A stretch of 64,000 nucleotides of DNA, from the NCBI GenBank assembly GCA_030407085.1, contig CM059585.1, forward strand, positions 89,356,501 to 89,420,500, written 5' to 3'. The notes under the pieces are model-generated. The model had not been told where the DNA came from, searched no databases, and worked only from the letters and a program-made list of their open reading frames with translations. The DNA comes from Trichopria drosophilae (taxonomy: Eukaryota; Arthropoda; Insecta; Hymenoptera; Diapriidae). Made by a program: the position numbers and the translations under genes. Shown piece after piece: positions 1 through 10,280 of this stretch (within the stretch, counting starts at the first letter, position 1; every line of letters starts with the position of its first letter).

Positions 1-690
1 TTTAATATGAGTTCCCTTGCCTCTCTCAATGTCGGGTGTTTTTTTATTTTATATGAGTTCCCTTGCCTCTCACAATGACGGGTGTTTTTTTATGCAAGTT
101 CCTTGCCTCTCACAATGTCGGGTGTTTTTTGCTGTGAGTTCCCTCGCCTCTCACAATGTCGGGTGTTTTTTTTTTATATGAGTTCCCTTGCCTCTCACAA
201 TGTCGGATGTTTTTTTATAAGAGTTCCCTTGCTTCTCGCAATGTCGGGTGTTTTTTTAATTTTATATGAGTTCCCTTGCCTGTTGGGTGTTTTGCTGCGA
301 GCCTCTGCTTGCCTCCTACTATTTGGAGTTTTCTATAACGTTGGTACAATAATGTGGAGGGTTTTCATTTGTGATTGCAAAGAAATGCTGCATGCACAGT
401 GACGTGTTACACCAAGCACATCTAATTAATCCAATATCTTTGCAGAATTCACAGATGGCATCGCAAGTTTTAAGACTTTATAGAAAACTCCAAATAGTAG
501 AAGGCAAGGGGCTCGCAGCAAAACACCCGACAGTGTCAGAGGTTAGGGAACTCATATAAAAAAAACACCCGACATTGTGAGAGGGAAGGGAACTCGCATA
601 AAAAACACCCGACATTGTGAGAGGCGAGGGAACTCACAGCAAAAAACACCCGTCATTGTGAGAGACAAGGGGGACTCACTTACAAAAATC
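1..690. repeat. Palindromic minisatellite (foldback array), left end cut off
   Basis: From 1 to about 310 there are seven to eight units of roughly 42 bp containing GAGTTCCCTTGCCTCTCACA then ATGTCGGGTG and a T run. From about 510 to 690 four units of the same sequence occur in the opposite orientation. Between them the palindrome continues: a 17-bp perfect inverted repeat, ATTTGGAGTTTTCTATA near 320 and its complement near 480, closes the stem. The whole is therefore a hairpin-forming element whose arms are tandem arrays. Open frames over it are repeat translations, not genes. Its left boundary lies outside the window. Confidence 0.85.
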
Positions 691-1149
691 ACTCCGATGG
701 AAACAAAAAAACTACTACGTCCACGTCGTTTTTCCTGGGTAACGAAAAAGTAGAGAATGTAAATTTCAACTATTTACTTCATGATATAACACTAATGCAG
801 TTTATAATTGTTACGTATCCGGAAACTTGTAGACCGTGTTACAACGGCTATTCTTAATCTACAATTTCACAAACTCTAACATCATGTTGATAATCAGTAA
901 TGCCAAAAATCCCTAGCCAACCATGTTTCACAAAATTCCTGGAAAATAGTAAAAATTCGTCCGCCATATTGGTTCCGCCATTTTGAATTTTCAAAATCTG
1001 ACTTCAAGTTCTTCATCAGCGACCTCAAAACGTCAATATCCGAATATTTACAGACATGCTACAAATAATTTTTAACATACTATTATTCATCCCTAAAGAC
1101 ATTCAAGGGTCATTTCTACAAACATTCAAGGGTGATTTTTACCCCAAAA
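691..1149. other. Gene-free flank with one copy of a dispersed GCCAT-type unit
   Basis: No gene is visible. The stretch 955-1045 (CCGCCATATTGG ... CCGCCATTTTGAATTTTC ... GCGACCTCAAAA) is a relative of the tandem units that build the large inverted repeat at 55664-57895. This stretch is the host sequence into which the BEL/Pao element inserted. Confidence 0.6.
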
Positions 1150-1154
1150 ATGGT

Positions 1155-1410
1155 TGTTACTATTTGTACACCTGAAAAATTTGAATTGTCGCGGCTATAG
1201 ATAAACGCCGTCGTTCGGCATTAATTGTAATTTGTGACGTCATGCTTTCCCACTGGCAACGACGCCGATCCTTTCCGTTTTTGGCAGAGACTGTTAATCC
1301 TTCAAAGCGGCAACTCGTCGCACAATTATATTATAAAAATAAAATTTTATCTCTCGCAAAACTAAGTCGAGTGTTCGTAATTTTTCACCCGAGCGGATAA
1401 CGTCCTACCA
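1155..1410 (+). repeat. 5' LTR of the BEL/Pao element
   Basis: 256 bp, beginning TGTTACTATTTG and ending CGTCCTACCA. By eye it is identical to the 3' LTR. It should hold the promoter of the element. An ATTATATTATAAAAATAAAA tract near 1325-1345 is the only TATA-like part and could also serve as polyadenylation signal. Confidence 0.95.
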
Positions 1411-1740
1411 TTGGTCCTTCGAGCCGGATTAAAAGGAAGTAGTCCTACATAAATTAACTGGAAAAATTAGTCGATCTGGTCAACGTCAAGCCACGTGGAG
1501 ATTCTGGAATTTTCGACATTTTGAGTGCCATCTCAAACATTACGACGAACCACGTGCAATTCACGGACAAATTTTCGACGTTCTTCAAGTGAGGTCAGAC
1601 GTTCCTTTAAAAACTTCTTTTTTTCCAAATTATTATATATACCTTAAAAAAAATCATTTTATTTAAAAATCTATCTATTCTGACTATAATTGTTTTTTTT
1701 TTCTGTTTCGTATCATTGTGTTATATTACATATTTAAAGA
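1411..1740 (+). other. Leader of the BEL/Pao element with putative primer-binding site
   Basis: Directly after the 5' LTR, TTGGTCCTTCGAGCCGG (1411-1427) carries a TGG one base in, as expected where the CCA end of a primer tRNA anneals. The tRNA was not identified. The rest up to the first gag ATG (1741) is untranslated leader. Confidence 0.6.
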
Positions 1741-2905
1741 ATGGCAGAAGTTGAATTGAAACAAAAAAGAAAAACTTTAAAATCAACTTTGACGCGCTTT
1801 ATAAGACGTATTTGACTAACTTTGATATTGATTCTCATGAAATCGAGGAAACTAAAAGCTCGTTTAAATAAAATTGATAATATTTTAAACGATTTTACTG
1901 AAAACCATAACAAACTCGCGCCCTTCGTTTTGAAAATCAAAATAATGATGAATTTGATATGGAACTGGAAAGCATCGAGACCGCGTACTTTGCCGACATT
2001 GGTACAGCAAATAAATTCATCATCGAAAAGAATTCTCGTTTAAATCGAGCCGTCGTATCGGGATCTCAAATTCAAAATGGCTCCGGTTCGACCGTTATAC
2101 CAAATATTTCTAGTGTGAACGCTAACGGTCGGGTGCAATTACCAATCATTAATATACCGACCTTTACGGGAGCTTATGAAAAATGGCTTAATTTTTCGAG
2201 ATAATTTTCGATCCTTGATTCACGATAATGAGCAACTGCCTAAGGTTCAAAAATTTCATTACCTTCGTTCCTCATTGTCGGGAGAAGCTGCGGACCCAAG
2301 GTACAATCGCTTGATACAACAGACGCAAATTATGATATTGCTTGGCAACTGTTGTACGATAGGTACGAAAATAGTCACTTTATAATAAACAGCCATATCG
2401 ATTCTATTTTTAACATTCCGTCTTTGCAGCAAGAGTCTTATACCGGAATACGACAATTGCATACGGGCATTGAGAAAAATCTTCGGGCTTTAAAATCATT
2501 GGGATTACCTGTAGAAGGCTGGGATATGATGATAATCAATATTATCACATCTAAACTTGACTCGATTACCCTTCGCGATTGGAAGGGCGTAAAGCTTAAA
2601 GAAAAAATTCCTACGTTAAAAGAAATGATGAGTTTTCTTGAAGAGAGATGTCGAATGCTGCAAGGGTTAAAACTTGAGAAACAAACGGCTAAATTGTCTA
2701 AAAATTCATCGCATACGCGTCATATTAAAACTCTTGTAGCGACCGGCACACCTGTTTGCATGTATTGTGGAGAGGTGCATTATATAAATAGTTGCTCGGC
2801 ATTTCTTAAACTCTCGATAAGTGACAGGATTCAAGAGGCTCGAAAAAATAAAATCTGTTTTAAATTGTCTAAAAAAGGGGCATGCCACACGTGAATGTCG
2901 AATAA
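1741..2905 (+). pseudogene. BEL/Pao gag, frame broken several times
   Basis: The first ATG is at 1741. Pieces of one protein then follow in changing frames: about 1741-1810, 1822-1920, 1959-2204, 2176-2325 and 2352-2870. The middle matches the Pao gag domain (an FTGAYEKW-type motif near 2170, then LIHDNEQLP near 2215). The C-terminal part has a Cys-His knuckle around 2755-2800 and a second one split by a break near 2860. The frame changes seen near 1805, 1850, 1920, 2195, 2325 and 2860 mostly fall in or next to short homopolymer runs. The product would be the nucleocapsid/capsid precursor. Which breaks are real and which are sequence errors cannot be decided here. Confidence 0.85.
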
Positions 2906-3500
2906 AATTATCATGCCTCAAATGTGGTAAACGGCATCATTCGATTCTTCATTTGCAAACAACCGTTGAAACTATTGATAAACGCGAAGATTCAATTTCG
3001 CAATTGTCTGCAAACAGTGTAGTTGCGGCATGCAACGCAACAATTTCCACGAATAGAGTTTTATTGGCAACGGCTTTAATAAATATTAAAGATACCAGTG
3101 GTAATTCCCATGAATGTCGCGTTTTGTTAGATTCTGCATCTGAGTCCAATTTCATGACAGAAAATTTATGCAAAAAATTGAATTTAATTCCGAAGTCCAT
3201 ACGTGTTAGTGTATCAGGCATTGGACAAGGAGCGCAAACAATAACAAAGCAAACGCATGTTGTTATACATTCCCGATTAAATTCCTTTAAAGCCAATTTA
3301 ACGTGTCTTGTTTTGCCCGAAATAACAGAGAATGTCCCATCGAGCACATTTAAGTACGATTTATTAAATATTCCGGACGATCTGCAATTAGCGGATCCAG
3401 AATATTTTGAATCAAGACCTATTGATATGTTAATAGGTGCTTCACTCTTTTGGACCTTCTCTGTCAGGGGCAAATTCGCTTAGGCTCTGTTTTACCCCGT
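2906..3500 (+). pseudogene. BEL/Pao aspartic protease region
   Basis: Frame 2821-3483 carries a last zinc knuckle (CLKCGKRHH, near 2914) and then a retroviral-type aspartic protease. Its active-site motif is LLDSASESNF, with the catalytic Asp codon near 3130. Downstream residues (NLIPKSIRVSVSGIG) fit the Pao protease family (DUF1758). The frame ends prematurely at 3481 through a frame change just upstream (about 3440-3470), and pol continues in another frame. Confidence 0.85.
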
Positions 3501-3519
3501 CTTCAAAAAACTCAGTTTC

Positions 3520-5100
3520 GGTTGGATTTTGTCTGGACCATTAATTTTGCCAAATGATATGGGTAAAAAAACTGTTTGTTATTTGGCGAAATCTGATGTC
3601 TTAGAAAAACAGCTCGTAAAATTTTGGGAGCTAGAAGATCGGTATATGAATACTGAACCCAAATCATATTATGATCATTTTTGTGAGGAGCATTTTAAAA
3701 ATACTACATATCGTACATCGGACGGTCGATTTGTGGTCTCTTTCCCATTTAAAGAAAAGGATCATAATATATATTAGGTGAATCAAAAAAGCATTGCTAT
3801 AAACAGATTTTATTCTTTAGAGCGTAAATTGAATCGGGATAAAAATTTAAAAATGTTGTATGATGAATTCATTAACGAATATCTTACGATGGGACATATG
3901 GACCAAAGTTTCGGATAATAATGATAGCGTCGACCCAGCTCTATGTTATTATATGCCGCATCATCCGGTGCTTAAACCTTCGTCGTTCACAACAAAGCTT
4001 CGGGTCGTTTTCGACGCGTCTGCAAAGTCAAATAATGGCAAATCACTGAATGATTTGTTGTTGTCAGGGCCCACCATTCAAAACGATCTCTTTACTGTAA
4101 TTGTGCGATTTAGGCAGCATAGATATGGAATCACAGCTGATATCGCAAAAATGTATCGCCAAGTTTTAGTAGATTCGAAATTGAGGGCATTACAACGCAT
4201 TATTTGGCGGTTTTTAAAATTAATGAACCACTCGGACTTATGAATTTAAACACCGTGACTTACGGCATGGCTTCGTCTGCTTTTTTAGTAATTCGCTGCT
4301 TACAATCGCTAGCTGAAAATATTGTAGAAATTCCATTGTTATTAATTCGAGAAATACTCATTGAGGATTTCTATGTTGACGACCTGGTATCGGGAGCCGA
4401 AAGTGTCGATGATTTAAAATGGATTTATCGCGAACTTTCTCATATTCTCAGGGACGGCGGTTTTGAACTGAGAAAGTGGGTTTCTAATAGTGCCGAATTT
4501 ATAAGTACAATTGCGGACAGCGATGTAACGACAGCGAATTTCGTGCTGGGTGACGGTGAGAATCACAAGACTCTTGGGTTATCATGGAATCCAAGAGAAG
4601 ATGTTTTTATTTTTTACTGTGGATTTGAGACATAAGGGGTTGCAAATAACAAAACGAGAAATTTTGTCGACTATCGCGCAAATTTTTGACCCCTTAGGAT
4701 TGATTGCCCCCGTGACAACTATTGCAAAAACAATCATACAAAGGTTATGGCAGTTAAAATTGTCCTGGGATGAATCTATACCTCTAGATTTAAGAACTAA
4801 GTGGCAGAATTTGCGAGATAGTCTAGTAGACATTAACGATTTTACAATTCCCCGACATGCATTTGCAATTAATTCGGTTAATGTTCAGCTGCACGCCTTT
4901 TGCGACGCGTCGGAAATGGCCTATGGAGCCTGTGTTTACATTCGTTCCATCGATAAATATTCCAAATTGTACGATTCGTTTACTTGCTTCTAAGGCTCGT
5001 GTCGCGCCGCTTAAAGCAACGTCTATACCCAGGCTTGAGCTGTGCGGCGCATTAATTTTGAGTCAGTTGGTAAAAAAGTTGCGGGATGCTTTTAAAAATT
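3520..5100 (+). pseudogene. BEL/Pao reverse transcriptase and RNase H, fragmented
   Basis: RT sequence is spread over frames 3529-3777, 3860-4243, 4204-4635 and 4550-4993. Recognisable parts are LRVVFDASAKS (near 4000), ITADIAKMYRQ (near 4130) and the catalytic FYVDDLVSG, with YVDD codons at 4372-4383. An RNase H-like motif, [17 protein letters not shown], begins near 4890. Frame changes lie near 3775, 3850, 4210, 4600, 4960 and 5100. The active-site residues visible are intact, and the damage is to the frame rather than to conserved residues. Confidence 0.88.
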
Positions 5101-6760
5101 AGAATCCACTCGTATCATTATTGGACCGATAGTACCATTGTGTTAGGGTGGATTCGAGAATGTTCAAGGAGTAAATGGAAAACGTTCGTCGCGAACCGTG
5201 GTGAGCGAAATACAGTCGAATGTATATACAGCTGATTGGCGGCATATCGCCGGCGTTGAAAATCCCGCGGACTTATTATCGCGAGGTGTGTTGAACCGAG
5301 GTATTTGAAAAATTGTAAACTTTGGTGGTATGGCCCCACATTGGTTAAGGTGTTTGGAAGCCGAATGGCCTTCAGGTGCCTCTGATAACAACGCGACTAA
5401 AGAGGTAGATTGTGAGCGGAAAACTGTTGTATTAGTGACGGCTAGTCATTGGGGTTTTAACGTCATTGATCAATTTTCATCTTTTACAAAGCTACGACGT
5501 GTCATGGCGTATTATCTTAGATTTATTAGAAACGCACGAGATTTAAAGGAAAATAGAATCACGGGTCCCCTCAGTATTAAGGAAATTCGCGAAGGCACGG
5601 CTGCTTTAGTAAAGTTGGCGCAGAGAGATGCATTTCCAAATGAAATAAGTCGTCTGAGTAAAAGGACAAAACCTCCATGTCAAGTCTGCTCTGCTGTCTT
5701 TGAGTCCCTTTATGGATAACGGCGTATTAAGAGTGGGAGGAAGATTGCGACTTTCTAAGCATGCATACGATAAAAAAACATCCTATAATTTTGCCTAAAA
5801 ACCACGCTCTGACGCGTTTAATTATTAAATACGAGCACGAGCGATTATTGCACGCTGGTCCGCAAACAGTCCTCGCTTCGCTTCGCGATAGCTACTGGCC
5901 GGTAGCAGGCAGAAGCCAAGTTAAACAGTTGGTTCGTAAATGCGTGAAATGTTGGAGGGTCAATCCAAGACCTATTTCAGTGTTTATGGGTGATCTCCCA
6001 AGCAATCGGTTAACTCCATCTCGACCCTTTGCATGCTGTGGAGTTGATTATGCGGGCCCTTTTTTGATCAAGGATCGAAAATTACGCGGTGCAAGGCTAA
6101 TAAAGGCGTATGCTTGTCTTTTCGTATGTTTTGCCACTAAGGCAGTTCATATCGAATTAGTCGGGGATTTGTCGACTGAAGCGTTCCTTTCTGCTCTAGG
6201 CCGTTTTTCTTCGCGAAGAGGAAAACCCTTACACATATATTCGGATAACGGGACAAATTTTTGTTGGTGCTAATCGCGAGTTGTCCGAGCTTTCCAGTTT
6301 CCTAAATAAAAATCAAGAAGCCATTGTAACTGAGGCATGTATTCGTGAGATTCAATGGCACTTTGCTCCTCCTCGCTCCCCTCATTTTGGAGGGTTATGG
6401 GAGTCTGGAGTAAAGTCCATGAAGATGCACTTAAAGCGCGTTTTAGGAAACGCGTATTTGACATATGAGGATTTTAACACAGTTCTAGTTCGAATAGAAG
6501 GTTGTTTGAATTCCCGTCCTATCCATCCTATGTCTGATGACCCTCACGATCTACAACCTCTTACACCATCGCACTTCCTCATCGGCGAGTCGATTAGCAG
6601 TATTCCAGACCCTGATTTAAGCCACATACCAGAGAACCGTCGTTGTCACATTATCAAAGGTTTGCAGTCATTATTGCAGCATTTTTGGGCTCGATGGGCA
6701 AAGGGAATACGTTTCGGAGCTTCAAATACGCTCGAAATGGAAACAAAATAAATCATCGCT
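5101..6760 (+). pseudogene. BEL/Pao integrase, fragmented
   Basis: After a linker in frames 5330-5719, frame 5761-6273 contains the HHCC zinc-binding module (HALTRLIIKYEHERLLHAG ... CVKC). The integrase core follows, with Asp codons at about 6046 (VDYAGP) and 6244 (YSDNGTNF). The catalytic Glu comes in the next frame at about 6401 (HFGGLWESG). All three DDE residues are present. The break at about 6258-6262 is in a T run. The region runs on to about 6751. Confidence 0.9.
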
Positions 6761-6761
6761 A

Positions 6762-7094
6762 TTGAAATTGGGAGCGCTAGTCGTGATCCAGGAAGATGGT
6801 ACAGCTCCGATGAATTGGAAAATGGGTCGAATTATTGAACTACAAGAAGGAAAAGATGGAATCGCTAGAGTAGCCATTGTTCGAACAGCCACTGGAACCT
6901 TGAAGCGTGCCGTTGTTGTCAAGTTGTGTGTTCTTCCTTTGGATGAAAGAAAATGCCAAGTTGGCAGAGAAAACAGAATAATTATGCACCTTAGTGATAA
7001 ACCAATTTATGTACTTAATAGACATTGCGTTTCATATATTTTAACACGGAATGTAAAAGTGCGCAGTTATGACGTTATTTATAGGTTATTTTGA
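6762..7094 (+). pseudogene. BEL/Pao C-terminal DUF5641-like domain
   Basis: A frame of 110 codons begins GALVVIQEDG and continues to LKRAVVVKLCVLPL, the typical C-terminal domain after integrase in BEL/Pao polyproteins. A frame change near 6750 separates it from the integrase. The codons after about 6945 extend beyond the conserved domain. Confidence 0.8.
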
Positions 7095-7173
7095 GTTGCT
7101 TATTTATCTATACTCTATATCTACTATTTTGAAAACGTATATTGTATGTACAGTATTGATAGCAGGGCCTATC

Positions 7174-7186
7174 AAGGCGGGCGGCA
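7174..7186 (+). other. Polypurine tract of the BEL/Pao element
   Basis: AAGGCGGGCGGCA lies immediately before the 3' LTR. Its purine-rich, G-rich run is in the position where plus-strand DNA synthesis is primed. Confidence 0.7.
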
Positions 7187-7442
7187 TGTTACTATTTGTA
7201 CACCTGAAAAATTTGAATTGTCGCGGCTATAGATAAACGCCGTCGTTCGGCATTAATTGTAATTTGTGACGTCATGCTTTCCCACTGGCAACGACGCCGA
7301 TCCTTTCCGTTTTTGGCAGAGACTGTTAATCCTTCAAAGCGGCAACTCGTCGCACAATTATATTATAAAAATAAAATTTTATCTCTCGCAAAACTAAGTC
7401 GAGTGTTCGTAATTTTTCACCCGAGCGGATAACGTCCTACCA
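7187..7442 (+). repeat. 3' LTR of the BEL/Pao element
   Basis: 256 bp, same sequence as 1155-1410 on visual comparison, followed by the ATGGT duplication at 7443-7447. The flank resumes host AT-rich sequence. Confidence 0.95.
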
Positions 7443-7447
7443 ATGGT

Positions 7448-9619
7448 TTTTGGGGAAAAACAAAAAAAAACACGTGTTAAATACTTTTTAAAGAAGTACT
7501 TGTATACGCAGTTTCAAAAAAATAGGTGATTATCACTTCCCTAGTGTTACTTGTTAGATATGTTTCCCAACGCAATTTCGAGGTGAAAGTGATGTTGCAA
7601 TGAAAAACAACATGTAAAAAACAATGTTTTTAACAAAAAAACGTGCATAACTTTTTTGGGGTTCATTTTGTCGAAATTTTATTGAAAAATTCTGAAAGAT
7701 CATACAATTTTACGTTAAAAACAGTGGAGCTAAAATTTTTCTAAAAGCAAATTTATATACAAATTATTGATGTTCAAATTGATACTGAAAATCTGTTCGT
7801 CTGAGCGTTAATGGGTTTTTTTAACGAATTTTTTTAAATCGGTTTGGGTTTTAACTACAATTATTAATTTGCGTCTTTTCGCTATATCTGTATGTTGAAA
7901 GTGCTTTTAGATGGTTACACGGTTCAACTAAATAAATAGTAAGTTCAGTCACTTCCGTTAGACGAAGAATTTTCATAAACATTGAATATTTTTCTGATGA
8001 TTTCGTAAATTGTATCTAATACCATATTAAATGGCCAAATGTGGAGACATCTATATTCGAGTATTTTTAAGGTCGCTCTTTCGAATGGCTGGTGAAATTG
8101 TTAAAGGATTACGTTAAAAACTTTTTCTGCAAAAATATTCAAAAACGCAATTTTTTTAGCTATAATTTTCATTATATGATGCGGGTTTATGATCGATCAT
8201 CTTCTAACCTATGTGCAGAACAGTCTACTATTTTGTTTAAATTAGCCAAACCACAACTTCTAAATTTCATTCCACTAATTGAAATCGTTGTTCATTTAAC
8301 TATTTTAAGAAAGTCACTATATATAACTAATAAAATGAAATTAGGGACCTACTAAACTATGGAGGATCAAATTTTCAACCAATTTTTTTAGTAGATGCTA
8401 AGTAATTGAATTTTGCGAGACATTAAGTATAACTATAAAAAATTATTTAAATATTTTAGTAAACATATGCCAGAAACTTTTGTTCCTAAAAAGTTTAAGT
8501 GAAATTCCTTATTACTGAATTTCATTTAATCACGTGTAATTTCGTTTATACCCGAATAGGAATTTATTTCTCACTTAAACACGGCCAACTCCACATGATA
8601 TTCTGAGCAGAGCCTTAATAAACTATTAGGATAATTGTAAGCATCAAGGGATCATAAAATGTTAATGTGATATATACTTGTTTATTTTCCGATTTCTTCA
8701 ACATTTTTCTCAAATTATTCTTGGCACAGTTATATGTACTTATGTACATATTTCACAATCACTCACATTTTTTCTTCCAGCGATTCAATAAAATCTATTA
8801 GTCACATAATAATGCATCAAAGCGTATCAAAATAATTGCATGTTTTACAAAACGGTGCTTAAACTTAGTTGTGCTCCAGTTACTTTCTAGAATAGTAAAG
8901 ATTTTATTACATTTTCGAAAAAACATAAAATAAATAATTCTACAGAAAATTTATTAATTTATGTATTAAATATGAATTATTTTTAAAAGTTTTATTTTAG
9001 TATTTCATCAAAGTACTACAAGTCTTTAACAAGTCACAATTAATATAAAAATAAAACTCAAACGTACACAAATCCATTTTAGTTTTGAATAATATTTATA
9101 AAAGGAAAATAAGGATTTCCTTGCATCCGCCATCGTGAATTACATACAACTAATATCAGATTCATAAATACCGACTCCGAAAATGCCCGAATAATGAGTT
9201 TTGTTTAAGCTCAGAATTTTCTATTTAGTGCAATTAAAAAAAAACACAAGTAGTTTGATGGAACACTATTTAATTAATAGCACAAAATAGAAATTAGTAC
9301 ACGTTTATATATATATATATTTAATAAAAACACGATTCAACCAAAAATTTGATGAGAAAATATGAAAATTAGAGCTGAACCTTCAAAATGGACCATCAAA
9401 AATTAAAATCCATGAACTCAGGATTTTTTTTCATTTGTTCATATGAGAAGTACATTTGGTGGTTGAAGGATTGAAGCTGCATTTTCTAGAATGAATTAAA
9501 GCAATCAGTTTTGTCAATAAACTGCGGATTTCATCTATGTAAATCGATCAATCATTAGTAGCAGTTATGAAAATAAAAACGTATAAAAATAGTACGAAAC
9601 ATTTGTTGTATCGTTTCAC
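7448..9619. other. Gene-free AT-rich DNA
   Basis: No convincing coding region, RNA gene or repeat boundary is seen. A short stretch near 8040-8100 (GAGACATCTATATTCGAGTA ... TTTAAGGTCGCTCTTTCGAATGGC) resembles 17765-17825 and is probably a dispersed repeat. Confidence 0.6.
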
Positions 9620-9629
9620 TTGCCCAAAA

Positions 9630-10280
9630 AATTTTATTTAAATTTGTCAGCAGAATTGTTCTATCACGTCAAGATTTTGAGATATCATAACGTAAAAGTG
9701 CAAAAAACATCGTTTTTGTACATTTTCAGTAAGTTTTCGTCGCCGAACAAAATTTTCGTTCGCAGTTTGATAAAATGCAGATTAATGTGCTATTTACCAC
9801 CCTACAATGTTCGTTTAGCAATTCCGATTCGATTTTTTTCGTTATAGTATATAAGTTTTTGTTTTACGTGATAGAACAAATCCGCACCCACATTTGAATT
9901 TACCACATTACAAATCTTCGTGAAATTATACTCAGGTTTCTGATAAACGCATTTTCATCGGGTTGTAGACAAATTACGAACAAAAATTTTATTATTTTTT
10001 TTTATCACTTTATTAACTATTGTCATACAAATACACATTTATTTATATCTTGGCAAAAACTTGGGTAACTGGATGAAAAAAAAACGTAACAGTATGACTG
10101 AAAACGCACTTTAAACCCGATGATTAGAACTTTAATCTTCGTTTTTACCAAATTATGAAAAAAAATTGTTTATTCCAAAAAACCTATTGAAAATGGTAAA
10201 AAAATTGCATTTTTAGGTTAGGATATCTCAAAATCTTGACGGGATTCAATAATTCTGCGTCCAGATTTGCTGCGGTCATC
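9630..10280. repeat. Inverted-repeat (MITE-like) element
   Basis: The stretch around 9640-9720 (CGTCAAGATTTTGAGATATC with flanks) recurs as an imperfect reverse complement around 10195-10270. A second pair, AAAATTTTCGTTCG near 9750 and its complement near 9980, lies inside. A 75-codon frame at 9620-9847 falls in the left arm and looks like a chance frame. Confidence 0.65.

Larger units (their letters stand above)
1150..7447 (+). mobile_element. Full-length BEL/Pao LTR retrotransposon with ATGGT target duplication
   Basis: Two 256-bp direct repeats (1155-1410 and 7187-7442), each starting TG and ending CA, read as identical. They are flanked by the 5-bp duplication ATGGT (1150-1154 and 7443-7447). 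Between them, in order, lie gag with zinc knuckles, an aspartic protease, reverse transcriptase with YVDD, RNase H, an HHCC/DDE integrase and a C-terminal DUF5641-like domain. This order and the Pao-type gag are diagnostic of BEL/Pao. The reading frame is broken at many sites, so this copy as written cannot make a full polyprotein. The identical LTRs indicate recent insertion, which sits oddly with so many breaks. Confidence 0.95.

Noticed and set aside
82..402. 106-codon frame with repeated SSLA/PLTMSGVF-type motifs
   Set aside because: Translation of the 42-bp minisatellite; nothing suggests a protein.
2949..3473. 174-codon minus-strand frame
   Set aside because: Antisense of the BEL/Pao protease region, with no independent features.
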